In this document: positions 42,950 to 51,552 of the stretch, one piece after another
Layout of the letters: each line of letters opens with the position of its first letter
How positions within the stretch are numbered: the stretch's first letter is position 1
Source of the DNA: Nocardioides sp. T2.26MG-1
GTDB taxonomy: Bacteria > Actinomycetota > Actinomycetes > Propionibacteriales > Nocardioidaceae
Assembly (NCBI RefSeq): GCF_950101795.1
Contig: NZ_CATNLZ010000023.1
Span: 124,001 to 188,000 of the forward strand
Direction: 5' to 3'
DNA: 64,000 nucleotides
Made by a program: the position numbers and the translations under genes
Notes under the pieces: generated by a model
The model's input: the letters and a program-made list of their open reading frames with translations, nothing else
The model's database searches: none
Told to the model about the DNA's origin: nothing

Positions 42950-43788
42950 TGTCGCGCCCCACCCGCCGTCCGCTGCGGATCGCCGCCAACTCCGTCGGGA
43001 TCGTGGCGTTCCTGATGTGCGTGTTCCCGGTCTACTGGATGGTCAACAGCTCGCTGCTGCCGCGCAACAAGATCCGCAACCCCGACCCGACCTGGGTGCC
43101 GTTCGGTGGCACGTTCGACAACTACCGCACGGTCTTCGACGGCGGCCAGTTCCTCGACTCGCTGAGGATGAGCCTGATGGTCACGCTGCTGACGATCGCG
43201 GTCGCGCTGTCCTTCGCGTTCCTCGCCGCCGTCGCGGTCTCGCGGTTCAAGTTCCGGGGCCGCAAGTCGTTCATCGTCGCGCTCCTGGTGATCCAGATGA
43301 TCCCGGTCGAGGGGCTGTTCATCTCCCAGTACAAGATGCTCGAGGGGATGAACCTGCTCAACTCCGTGCTGGGCCTGAGCCTGGTGTACGTCGCCTCGGT
43401 GCTGCCCTTCACGATCTGGACGCTGCGCGGCTTCGTCGCCGGCGTGCCGTTCGAGCTGGAGGAGGCCGCGATGATCGATGGCTGCTCCCGGGTGCAGGCG
43501 TTCTTCCGAGTCACGTTCCCGCTGCTCGCGCCGGGCCTCGTCGCCACCGGCGTGTTCGGGTTCATCCAGGCCTGGAACGAGTTCACCCTCGCCGTCGTCG
43601 TGATGTCGCAAGGCGACAAGAAGACGCTGCCCGTGTGGCTGAGCACGTTCACCGACGTCAACCGCGGCACCGACTGGGGCGGAATCATGGCCGGTTCGAC
43701 GCTGATCGCGATCCCCGTGGTCGTGTTCTTCCTGGTGGTCCAGGGCCGGATGGTCGCGGGCCTCACGTCCGGGGCGGTGAAGGGATGA
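42949..43788 (+). CDS. ABC sugar transporter permease 2 (MalG-like)
   Basis: A 279-residue permease with six membrane segments (SVGIVAFLMCVFPVYWMVNS at the start) and EAA loop EEAAMIDGCSRVQAFFRVTF (about 165-185). It starts as TGATG with the previous gene's stop. The C-terminal PVWLSTFTDVNRGTDWGGIM loop is typical of CUT1 permeases for oligosaccharides. Confidence 0.92.
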   Translation: MSRPTRRPLRIAANSVGIVAFLMCVFPVYWMVNSSLLPRNKIRNPDPTWVPFGGTFDNYRTVFDGGQFLDSLRMSLMVTLLTIAVALSFAFLAAVAVSRFKFRGRKSFIVALLVIQMIPVEGLFISQYKMLEGMNLLNSVLGLSLVYVASVLPFTIWTLRGFVAGVPFELEEAAMIDGCSRVQAFFRVTFPLLAPGLVATGVFGFIQAWNEFTLAVVVMSQGDKKTLPVWLSTFTDVNRGTDWGGIMAGSTLIAIPVVVFFLVVQGRMVAGLTSGAVKG

Positions 43789-45161
43789 GCGTCCCCCCAG
43801 TGGAGCGGCTGGCCCTGGGCGTGCTGCTCCCCGCCTTCCCGGGCACCACGCTGGCGCCCGAGGTCGCCGGGCTGCTGGCCGAGGGCCTCGGCGGGGTCTG
43901 CCTGTTCGGCAGCAACACCGCCGCCGGGCCCGGAGCGCTGGCCGAGCTGACGGCCGCGATCCACGCGGCCGCGCCGTACGCCGTCGTGGCCGTCGACGAG
44001 GAGGGCGGGGACGTCACCCGGCTGCACGCCGGCGAGCGCAGCCCGGTGCTCGGCCCGGCCGCGCTCGGCGCCGCGGACGACCTCGACCTCACCCGCGACA
44101 CCGGGGCGGCGATCGGCGCGGAGCTCGCGGCCGCCGGCATCGACCTCGACCTCGGCCCGGTCGCCGACGTGAACTCCGACCCCGACAACCCCGTGATCGG
44201 CACCCGCAGCTTCGGCGCCGACGCCGGAGCCGTCGCCGCCCACGTGGCCGCCTGGGTCGCCGGGCTGCAGAGCGCGGGCGTCGCCGCCTGCGCCAAGCAC
44301 TTCCCCGGCCACGGCGACACCGCCCAGGACAGCCACCTGGCACTGCCCACCGTCGACGTCGACCTCGCGACCCTGCGGGCCCGCGAGCTGGTGCCGTTCG
44401 CCGCGGCCGTCGACGCGGGCGTCGCGTCGGTGATGACCTCGCACATCGTGGTGCCGGCCATCGACCCGCTGCTGCCCGCGACGCTGAGCCGGCCGGTGCT
44501 CGCGCTGCTGCGCGAGGGGCTGGGGTACGACGGGGTCCTGGTCACCGACGCCCTCGACATGGCCGGCGCCTCCGCCGGCCGCGGGATCCCGGAGGCGGCC
44601 GTGCTGTCCCTGGCCGCGGGCGCCGACCTGCTGTGCCTCGGCGCCGACAAGGACGTCGCGCTGGTGCGGGAGGTCCAGACCGCGATCGTCGACGCCGTCC
44701 GCTCCGGGCGGCTCGCCGAGGAACGGCTGGTCGAGGCGGTAGGCCGGATCGCGCGGCTGCCGCGCCGGGACGGCGCCGTCGTGCCCGTCGACGCGGCCCG
44801 CCAGCTCGAGGGTGCGCGTCGCGCGGTCACCGTCGACGGCGCGCTGCCCGACCTGCGCGGCGCCGAGGTCGTCAGCGTCGCAACCACGGCGAACATCGCG
44901 GTGGGCGAGGTGCCCTGGGGACTGGACCCGGATCGGTTCGTCCACCCGGGGGAGCCGGTGAGGGGCGATCGGCCGGTGGTCCTGCAGGTCCGCGATGCCC
45001 ACCGGCACCCCGAGGTCGCCGCCGGCGCCGCCGTCGTGGTGGAGTGGGGCTGGCCGGGCCCGTACGCCGGGGACACGCCCCGGATCTGCACGCGTGGGAG
45101 CTCCCGTCCGGGAGTCGCCGCGGTGACCGAGCTGCTGAGGAAGGCGGGGTGGGACCGGTGA
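43785..45161 (+). CDS. nagZ: Cytoplasmic GH3 beta-N-acetylhexosaminidase
   Basis: A 458-residue GH3 enzyme without a signal peptide. The NagZ dyad motif KHFPGHGDTAQDSH (about residues 170-183) is intact and the nucleophile Asp lies in LVTDALDMAG. A C-terminal GH3 domain of about 130 residues extends it beyond the 340-residue E. coli type. It should cut imported chito-oligomers or GlcNAc-muropeptides inside the cell, possibly by phosphorolysis as reported for some GH3 enzymes. ATGA overlap with the permease, and GTGA with the kinase that follows, place it in the same unit. Confidence 0.88.
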   Translation: MSVPPVERLALGVLLPAFPGTTLAPEVAGLLAEGLGGVCLFGSNTAAGPGALAELTAAIHAAAPYAVVAVDEEGGDVTRLHAGERSPVLGPAALGAADDLDLTRDTGAAIGAELAAAGIDLDLGPVADVNSDPDNPVIGTRSFGADAGAVAAHVAAWVAGLQSAGVAACAKHFPGHGDTAQDSHLALPTVDVDLATLRARELVPFAAAVDAGVASVMTSHIVVPAIDPLLPATLSRPVLALLREGLGYDGVLVTDALDMAGASAGRGIPEAAVLSLAAGADLLCLGADKDVALVREVQTAIVDAVRSGRLAEERLVEAVGRIARLPRRDGAVVPVDAARQLEGARRAVTVDGALPDLRGAEVVSVATTANIAVGEVPWGLDPDRFVHPGEPVRGDRPVVLQVRDAHRHPEVAAGAAVVVEWGWPGPYAGDTPRICTRGSSRPGVAAVTELLRKAGWDR

Positions 45162-46051
45162 ACGTCGGGCTGGACATCGGCGCGACCAAGACCCTCGGTC
45201 TGGTGGTCGACGACGATGGCACGATCCTCGCCGAGGTGCGCGAGGCGACCGAGCCCGGTGCCGAGGGCGTGGTGCGGACGGCGGCGCAGGTCGTCGAGGC
45301 GCTGCGGGCCGCCACCGACGCGGGTCTCACCGGCACCGTCGGGGTGGGCATCCCCGGCCTCGTCGACGTCGAGCGCGGCGCGGTCAAGCACGCGGTCAAC
45401 CTGGGCGTCAACGGCGAGTGGCTGCCGCTGCGCGACCTCCTGGGCGCGCGCCTCGGCGTGCCGGTGGTGGTCGAGAACGACGTCAACGCCGCGACCCTCG
45501 GCGCGGTCGCGATGAGCGGCGAGGACGACCTGGTCTACCTGAGCATCGGCACCGGCCTGGCCGCCGGCCTCGTGCTCGAGGGGCGGCTGCGGCGCGGCGA
45601 CCACGGGGCCGCCGGCGAGATCGGGCACGTGCCCGTGGACCCGGCGGGGGCGCTGTGCCAGTGCGGCCAGCGCGGCTGCCTGGAGACCATCGCCTCCGGT
45701 TCGGCGATCGCCACGGCCTGGCCGTCGCCCGACGTACCCGCCGCCCAGGCGCTGTTCGCCGCCGCCGACGCCGGCGACCCGGCCGCGATCGCGGCCCGGG
45801 ACCGGTTCGCCTCCGGGGTCGCGAGCGCGATCCGGGTGCTGAGCCTCACCGTCGACCCACGCTCGGTCGTGCTCGGCGGCGGAGTCGCCCAGCTGGGCGA
45901 GCCGCTCCGGGCAGCCGTCGCCGACGCGCTGCGCGCGCAGGCCCGGACCTCGCCGTTCCTCGGCTCCCTCGACCTCGCGGGCCGGCTCCGGGTGGTGCCC
46001 GCCGACTACCCGGTGGCCGCCGTCGGTGCGGCCCTGCTCGGGAGGTCGTGA
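45158..46051 (+). CDS. ROK family sugar kinase, probably N-acetylglucosamine kinase
   Basis: A 297-residue kinase. ATP motif DIGATKTLGLVVDDDG at the N-terminus, GVGIPGLVDVERG, ENDVNAATLGA (catalytic Asp), GEIGHVPVDP and the zinc motif CQCGQRGCLE. No HTH, unlike the ROK regulator at the head of the locus. It would phosphorylate GlcNAc released by the GH3 enzyme, giving the substrate of NagA. GTG 45158 overlaps the previous stop (GTGA). Confidence 0.9.
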   Translation: MNVGLDIGATKTLGLVVDDDGTILAEVREATEPGAEGVVRTAAQVVEALRAATDAGLTGTVGVGIPGLVDVERGAVKHAVNLGVNGEWLPLRDLLGARLGVPVVVENDVNAATLGAVAMSGEDDLVYLSIGTGLAAGLVLEGRLRRGDHGAAGEIGHVPVDPAGALCQCGQRGCLETIASGSAIATAWPSPDVPAAQALFAAADAGDPAAIAARDRFASGVASAIRVLSLTVDPRSVVLGGGVAQLGEPLRAAVADALRAQARTSPFLGSLDLAGRLRVVPADYPVAAVGAALLGRS

Positions 46052-46992
46052 TGGGCACCGTCGTCTCCGGTCTCGTCGACGCCCAGGTCAACGGCGCCGC
46101 CGGCATCGACCTCACCGCCGAGCCGCACCGGCTCTGGGAGGTGGCCGCCGCCCTGCCGGCGTACGGCGTCGTCGCTTTCGTCCCGACCGTGATCACCTCC
46201 GACCCCGCGGCCCGCGACCAGGCGCTCGCCACGCTGGCCGCCGGCCCGCCCGCGGGCTGGGCGGGCGCCGAGCCGCTCGGGCTGCACTTCGAGGGACCGA
46301 TGATCGCGCCGACCCGCAAGGGCGCCCACCCCGAGCGCTGGCTGCGGCCGCCGTCGCTCGAGCTCGTCGACGGCTGGTCGCGGGAGGCCGGCGTCGCGAT
46401 CGTGACGATCGCCCCCGAGCTGCCGGGCGCGCTCGAGGTGGTCGAGCGGCTGACCGGCCGTGGGATCGTCGTCTCGGTCGGCCACACCGCCGCTCGCGCC
46501 GCCGAGGTGACCGCGGCGCTCGAGGCCGGGGCCCGCTACCTGACCCACCTCGGCAACGCGATGCCGCCGCTGCAGCCCCGCGAGCCGGGGCCGATCGGGG
46601 CCGCGTTCGGCGGGGACGTCGTTGCCGGTCTGATCGTGGACGGCCACCACCTCGACCCGCTGTTCGTCCGGACCGCCTGGCGCGCGCTGGGCCCGGACCA
46701 CTTCCTGTCGGTCTCGGACACCACCGCCGGGCTCGGGCTGCCGGACGGACCCGCGCGCCTCGGCGACCAGGACGTCGTCGTCGCCGACGGCACCGTGCGG
46801 CTCGCCGGCGGCACGCTCGCCGGCTCCGCCGCGTCGCTCCTCGACTGCCTGCGGGTGCTCGTTGCCCAGACCGGGTGCACCCTGGAGGAGGCGGTGGCCA
46901 CGGCGACCACCACACCGTTGACGCTGCTGGGCCTGCCGCCGCGCGAGGAGCGGATCCGGCTCAACGACGACCTGCGCCTGGAGGTGGACTGA
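46051..46992 (+). CDS. nagA: N-acetylglucosamine-6-phosphate deacetylase, short N-terminus
   Basis: A 313-residue amidohydrolase. Ligands are visible: LVDAQVNGAAGID (usual N-terminal Gln/Asn), HFEGPMIAP (Glu), SVGHTAARAAEV (His), THLGNAMPP (His) and the catalytic Asp in SVSDTTAGLG. Typical NagA is about 380 residues; here the first beta-strand domain of about 60 residues is missing and the chain begins directly at the barrel. It starts as TGATG with the kinase. It removes acetate from GlcNAc-6-P for NagB. Confidence 0.88.
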   Translation: MGTVVSGLVDAQVNGAAGIDLTAEPHRLWEVAAALPAYGVVAFVPTVITSDPAARDQALATLAAGPPAGWAGAEPLGLHFEGPMIAPTRKGAHPERWLRPPSLELVDGWSREAGVAIVTIAPELPGALEVVERLTGRGIVVSVGHTAARAAEVTAALEAGARYLTHLGNAMPPLQPREPGPIGAAFGGDVVAGLIVDGHHLDPLFVRTAWRALGPDHFLSVSDTTAGLGLPDGPARLGDQDVVVADGTVRLAGGTLAGSAASLLDCLRVLVAQTGCTLEEAVATATTTPLTLLGLPPREERIRLNDDLRLEVD

Positions 46993-47777
46993 TGGAGGTC
47001 GTCCCGCTCGCGACCCCCGAGGAGGTGGGGGCGGTCGCCGCCGACGCGATCGAGGCGCTCGTGCGTGCCCACCCCGACGCCGTGCTCGGTCTGGCGACCG
47101 GGTCGAGCCCGCTGCCGGCGTACCAGGAGCTGGTCCGGCGGCACCGGGACGGCACCGGCCCGTCGTACGCCGGCGTCCGCGCGTTCCTGCTCGACGAGTA
47201 CGTCGGCCTGCCGGCCGGCCACCCGCAGACCTACCGGGAGACGATCTTCCGCGAGCTCACCGACGCCCTCGGCATCCCGCGCGACCGGGTCGCCAGCCCC
47301 GACCCGTCGCCCGACGGGCTGGCCGGCGCGGGGGCGCGCTACGAGGAGGCGATCCGGGCCGCCGGTGGCGTCGACCTGCAGGTGCTCGGCATCGGCGCGG
47401 ACGGCCACCTCGCGTTCAACGAGCCGGGCTCGTCGCTCGCGTCCCTGACCCGGATCAAGACGCTGACCGCGCAGACCCGCGAGGACAACGCGCGCTTCTT
47501 CGCCTCCGTCGAGGAGGTGCCGCGGCACGTGCTCACCCAGGGGCTCGGCACGATCCTGCGTGCCCGGCACCTGCTGATGGTCGCCTCCGGCGCCGGCAAG
47601 GCCGAGGCGGTCGCCGCGGCCGTCGAGGGCCCGCTCACCGCCTCCTGCCCGGCGTCGGTGCTGCAGCTGCACCCGCGCGCCTCGGTGCTGCTCGACCCGG
47701 CCGCCGCGTCCCGGCTCGCCCGGGCCCACTACTACCGCGAGGTGTGGTCCTCGAAGCCGGGGTGGCAGGGGCTCTGA
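46992..47777 (+). CDS. nagB: Glucosamine-6-phosphate deaminase
   Basis: A 261-residue protein with all NagB marks: LGLATGSSPLPAYQELV, FLLDEYVGLP, the catalytic region LGIGADGHLAFNEPGSS and PASVLQLHPRASVLLD. It converts glucosamine-6-P to fructose-6-P and ammonia, feeding glycolysis. The start overlaps the NagA stop (TGATG). It is the last gene of the locus, and a long hairpin follows. Confidence 0.93.
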   Translation: MEVVPLATPEEVGAVAADAIEALVRAHPDAVLGLATGSSPLPAYQELVRRHRDGTGPSYAGVRAFLLDEYVGLPAGHPQTYRETIFRELTDALGIPRDRVASPDPSPDGLAGAGARYEEAIRAAGGVDLQVLGIGADGHLAFNEPGSSLASLTRIKTLTAQTREDNARFFASVEEVPRHVLTQGLGTILRARHLLMVASGAGKAEAVAAAVEGPLTASCPASVLQLHPRASVLLDPAAASRLARAHYYREVWSSKPGWQGL

Positions 47778-48120
47778 GTCCTCGTCGGCGCGCCGGGTGT
47801 CGGCCCGTCGACCGTCGAGACACCAGAGATGGCTGGGAGCCGGCAGCCCGGGCAGCCATTCCTGGTGCCTCGACGGCAGATCAGCGCCCGGTGGCCTCGT
47901 CGTGAGGGGTCACCCCCAACCGCTCAACTCTGAGGTGACGCGGCCGATGTGCTGCGTGTGCTGGGGGTCGGCCCACGGACGTCAGAGGTGTCACGTGTCG
48001 TCCGGGGTCACGCCTCGACCAAGGGTCGACGGCACGGACAAGTGACACTCTGCGGCGATATCGACATACGTTGGTCGCGGACACTCGTGAAACACGGACC
48101 AAGGAACTGGTGATCTCTCG
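47778..48120. other. 343-base gap between nagB and the RTX gene
   Basis: It holds the long hairpin below and then the likely promoter region of the RTX gene. Short GGGGTCAC, AGGTGACG, GGTGTCACG and GGGGTCACG strings recur between 47907 and 48012, and TCGACC-AAGG-GGTCGA forms a small palindrome near 48016. A -10-like ATATCGACATACGT lies about 60 bases before the start. No open frame is convincing. Confidence 0.5.
47812..47876 (+). terminator. Long imperfect hairpin after nagB
   Basis: Arms 47812-47835 and 47853-47876 match at 21 of 24 positions (CCGTCGAG at the base, ATGGCTG at the tip) with a 17-base loop. It lies 35 bases after the nagB stop. Confidence 0.7.
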
Positions 48121-49149
48121 GTGAGAAAGCTCCTAGGCATGACGTCAGCGCTCCTTGCCTGCAGCGTGGTCTTCACGCTCGCACCTGCACACGCTGCCGT
48201 GATCGACGGCACCCCGCGCAAGGACCACCTCGTCGGTACCACCTCGGACGACCGCATCACGAGCGTGGGTGGTGGCGACTTCGTCAACGGGCGCGGCGGC
48301 GCGGACACGGTCTACTCCGGCGCTGCCGGGGACCGGGTGCTCGGCGGCATCGGCGCGGACCGCATCTACAGCTTCACTGGAGATGACCTGGTCCACGGAA
48401 ATGGCGGCAACGACGTCGTCACCGCCAGCAGCGGGAACGACACCGTGTACGGCGACGCCGGTGACGACCAGCTCCTGGGTGGCCCGGGCATCGACCGGCT
48501 CTTCGGTGGTGTCGGCCTCGACCTGCTTCGCGGCGGCGGCGACAACGACACCCTGTGGGGTGGGGCCGACGATGACCGGCTCGAGGGAATGGCGGGCGAC
48601 GACACTCTCTACGGGGAGGACGGCCGCGACACGATCCGAGGTGGTGGCGGCGTCGACATCGTCTACGGCGGCACCGGTGACGACAACCTGCGCGTCGTCA
48701 ACCCCGGATCCGTTGACGGAGTCGGCGGGCTGCTGGGCGGCGCAGGTGACGACCGCGTCTACGGCGAGGACGGCAACGACCACGTCTCTGGTGCCACCGG
48801 TGACGACTACGTCGACGGCGGTGCTGGCAATGACGAGCTCGATGGTGGACCCGGCGCCGACCTGCTCGTGGACGGGGCGGGCGACGACCAGATCACGGGC
48901 GACGAGGACAACGACGTGATCTACCTCGGGCCCGGTCGGGACAAGTCGTACTCCGAGGAGGGCGACGACACCTACTACGTCCTCAACGACGGAGAGCGCG
49001 ACGACATCTACTGCCAGGGCGGGTACGACCGCGTCTACTTCGTCGGCTCACGGGACTCCAGGGACATCATCCACCCCCTGCCGAATGGCACCGGCCCGTG
49101 TGAGGTGATCGAGGTCGTCGCGGACCCGCCCGCCGACTGGCCGTACTGA
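48121..49149 (+). CDS. Secreted RTX (hemolysin-type) calcium-binding repeat protein
   Basis: A 342-residue protein with a Sec signal peptide (LLGMTSALLACSVVFTLAPAHA, cleavage after AHA). From about 35 to 290 it is made of glycine/aspartate nonapeptides of the type GGxGxDxux: GGNDVV, GDAGDDQLLGG, GGGDNDTLWGG, GEDGRDTIRGG, GGAGDDRVYGEDGNDHV. The tail contains two Cys (YCQGGYD, GPCEVIEV) that may form a disulfide. There is no enzyme domain and no type I secretion gene; export through Sec is likely. It would fold in calcium outside the cell. Confidence 0.9.
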   Translation: MRKLLGMTSALLACSVVFTLAPAHAAVIDGTPRKDHLVGTTSDDRITSVGGGDFVNGRGGADTVYSGAAGDRVLGGIGADRIYSFTGDDLVHGNGGNDVVTASSGNDTVYGDAGDDQLLGGPGIDRLFGGVGLDLLRGGGDNDTLWGGADDDRLEGMAGDDTLYGEDGRDTIRGGGGVDIVYGGTGDDNLRVVNPGSVDGVGGLLGGAGDDRVYGEDGNDHVSGATGDDYVDGGAGNDELDGGPGADLLVDGAGDDQITGDEDNDVIYLGPGRDKSYSEEGDDTYYVLNDGERDDIYCQGGYDRVYFVGSRDSRDIIHPLPNGTGPCEVIEVVADPPADWPY

Positions 49150-49151
49150 CG

Positions 49152-50321
49152 TCAGCCCAGCGCGACCACGAGCGCCAGCACCACCTCGGGGTCGTCGAGC
49201 CGCTCGCCGTACAGCTCGCGCAGCTGGCCCATGCGGTAGCGCACGGTCTGGGGGTGCACGAACAGCTCGGCTGCGACCGCCTCGCGTCGGCCCTGGTGCA
49301 GCAGCCACGAGCGCAGCGTGTCGACGAGCTTGTCGGCGGTGCCCGGCCGCAGGCCTGCGAGCGGCGCGAGCAGCTGCTCGCGCAGGTCGGCGCGCGCGGC
49401 CGGGTCGGCGTCGAGGACCAGGCCGACCAGGTGCGCCTCGGTGTCCAGCTCGATGCCGGCCGCGCGGGCCCGCAGTGCCCGGTCGTACGACGAGCGCACC
49501 TCCAGCCACGGGCGCGCGGGCCCCGCGAGCGCACCGCGGTCGACGAGCGTGCGCAGCAGCGGCAGCCGGCGGTGGGCGTGCGCGTCGGGCACCAGCAGCA
49601 GCACGCCGTCGTCGAGCCCGGGCGGGTCGGTGACCTGCAGGGTCGCTGGTGAGACGGTGGACATCACCGGCCGCACCTGCGCCTCCGGCACGATCACCGC
49701 GGTCAGCGTCTTGGGCGGCTGCCAGCCGGCCCGGTCGGCGGCCGCGACGACCTGGTCGACCGGCGAGCCGGACAGCAGATGGTGGGCCACGCGCTCGAGC
49801 AGCCGCTGTCGCACCCGGCCGGTCGTGGCCAGCTCGTCGGAGTGCCCGGCGACGCTGGCCGCGGACAGCTCGTCGATGTAGGCGAAGACCAGCTCGGCGA
49901 AGCCGACCAGCGTCTCGCCGGCGACGCCCTTGCGCACCGCCACCGTCGACATCTCCCGCCACGAGACCCGAGCGCCGATCCGGTACGCCGCGAGCAGCGC
50001 GTCGGTCGACCGGCCGCTGCGGGCCTCGCCGCGCCCGAGCTGGTAGGCGCCCTCGACCGCGGGAGCCGCGGGCGTGGACACGTCGGCCCCGCGGCTGCCG
50101 CTGGCCAGCGACAGGAACCCGCCGAGCGCGAGCTGCACCGCGTTGCGGATCGTCTCGCCCATCGGCCCGCTGAACGCGTCGGTATAGCTGGGCACCTCGT
50201 CGATGATCGCGGCCACCACGTGCTCGGCCACGCGCGGCAGCTCGGCCCGCATGTCGTGGACCGCGGCGGGGTCGAGGCGCAGGCCGTGGTCCGCCGTACG
50301 CCGTACGGCACGTCGAACCAT
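49152..50321 (-). CDS. PucR/CdaR-like helix-turn-helix regulator
   Basis: A 389-residue protein. The N-terminal 180 residues are helical (DMRAELPRVAEHVVAAIIDEV, LAAYRIGARVSWREMS), a central domain resembles the GGDEF-like part of CdaR, and the C-terminal HTH_30 domain has LVDTLRSWLLHQGRREAVAA and ELFVHPQTVRYRMGQLRELYG. It is divergent from the ferredoxin reductase and desaturase genes and probably controls them, as similar regulators do next to alkane and fatty-acid oxidation genes. GGAGG lies five bases before ATG 50321. Confidence 0.88.
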   Translation of the reverse strand: MVRRAVRRTADHGLRLDPAAVHDMRAELPRVAEHVVAAIIDEVPSYTDAFSGPMGETIRNAVQLALGGFLSLASGSRGADVSTPAAPAVEGAYQLGRGEARSGRSTDALLAAYRIGARVSWREMSTVAVRKGVAGETLVGFAELVFAYIDELSAASVAGHSDELATTGRVRQRLLERVAHHLLSGSPVDQVVAAADRAGWQPPKTLTAVIVPEAQVRPVMSTVSPATLQVTDPPGLDDGVLLLVPDAHAHRRLPLLRTLVDRGALAGPARPWLEVRSSYDRALRARAAGIELDTEAHLVGLVLDADPAARADLREQLLAPLAGLRPGTADKLVDTLRSWLLHQGRREAVAAELFVHPQTVRYRMGQLRELYGERLDDPEVVLALVVALG

Positions 50322-50415
50322 CGTAGCCTCCGATTGTTCGCAGATGACAAGAGTGATGCAGATCTTCACGTCGAGCGGTCATGATCTTACGCCCGAAGCG
50401 CAGCAGACTCGGAGC

Positions 50416-51519
50416 ATGAGCATCTCCATCCCTTCTGGCACGGCCCGGTCCGGGTCGGGGTGGACCCTGCGCGGGACCCTGCGCCAGGTGGCCCAGGCCG
50501 CGGTCACGCCGCGCGACCTCGACGACGTGCTCGACCACTTCCACCCGCTGCGCCGCGGCACCGACCTGCGCGGCCGGGTCGTGGAGGTGCGCCCCGAGAC
50601 CGCGGCGTCCGCGACGCTGGTGATCAAGCCCGGGCGGGACTGGGCCGGCCACGTGCCGGGTCAGTACCTCCGCGTGGGCGTCGACGTGGACGGCGTGCGC
50701 CTGTGGCGCACCTACTCGCTGACCCACGGTCCCCGCGCCGACCGCTGCATCTCGATCACGGTCAAGGCGATCCCCGACGGCGTCGTGTCCAACCACCTCG
50801 TGCACCGCATCCAGCCGGGCCAGATGATCCACCTCGGCCAGGCCGAGGGCGAGTTCGTGCTGCCCCAGCCGATCCCCGCCAAGCTGCTGCTGGTCACCGC
50901 CGGCTCCGGCATCACGCCGGTCATCGGCATGCTGCGCAACCTGTTCTCGCGCGCCGAGCGGCCGGCCACCGACATCGTGCTGCTGCACTCCGCGCTGTCC
51001 CGCTCCGAGGTGATCTTCGGTGAGGAGCTGCGGCGGTACGGCGCGGCCGGCTGGCTGCGCCTGGTCGAGCTGCACACCGACACCCACGGCCTGCTCGACG
51101 TCACCGAGCTCGACCGGATCGTGCCCGACCTGGCCGATCGCACGGCGTACGCCTGCGGCCCCGCGGGGCTGCTCGACGCGCTCCAGGAGCACTACGACGC
51201 GCGCGGCCTCGCGCTCAACGTGGAGCGGTTCCGTGCGCCGATGGTGGCCGCCGGCGAGGGCGGCACGCTGACGTTCAACTCCGGGACGACCGTCGAGGCC
51301 GACGGTGCCACCCCGATCCTCGACGTCGCCGAGTCCGCCGGCGTGCTGATGCCGAGCGGCTGCCGGATGGGCGTCTGCTACGGCTGCGTGCTGCCGCTGC
51401 GCGAGGGCGTCGTGCGCGACCTGCGCAACGGCGAGCTCACCACCGCCTCCCCCGGGGACGGCGTGATCATCCAGACCTGCATCAACGCCGCCGCCGGCGA
51501 GTGCCACCTCGACCACTGA
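50416..51519 (+). CDS. Ferredoxin-type oxidoreductase partner of the desaturase (Rv3230c-like)
   Basis: A 367-residue protein: an FAD domain (RTYSLTHGPRADRCISITVK), an NAD(P)H domain (LLLVTAGSGITPVIGMLRN and YACGPAGLLDAL) and a C-terminal plant-type 2Fe-2S domain with SGCRMGVCYGC and a fourth Cys in IIQTCINAA. It would pass electrons from NADPH to the membrane desaturase. In M. tuberculosis the Rv3230c/DesA3 pair does this. ATG 50416 was chosen by homology of the N-terminus; its ribosome site is weak. The desaturase follows 33 bases on. Confidence 0.9.
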   Translation: MSISIPSGTARSGSGWTLRGTLRQVAQAAVTPRDLDDVLDHFHPLRRGTDLRGRVVEVRPETAASATLVIKPGRDWAGHVPGQYLRVGVDVDGVRLWRTYSLTHGPRADRCISITVKAIPDGVVSNHLVHRIQPGQMIHLGQAEGEFVLPQPIPAKLLLVTAGSGITPVIGMLRNLFSRAERPATDIVLLHSALSRSEVIFGEELRRYGAAGWLRLVELHTDTHGLLDVTELDRIVPDLADRTAYACGPAGLLDALQEHYDARGLALNVERFRAPMVAAGEGGTLTFNSGTTVEADGATPILDVAESAGVLMPSGCRMGVCYGCVLPLREGVVRDLRNGELTTASPGDGVIIQTCINAAAGECHLDH

Positions 51520-51552
51520 CCTCTCACCCGATCTCGATCTGAGGAGACCCGC

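Noticed and set aside
47778..48120. tRNA or small RNA gene in the gap
   Set aside because: No cloverleaf or conserved small-RNA core could be found by eye. The hairpin there fits a terminator.
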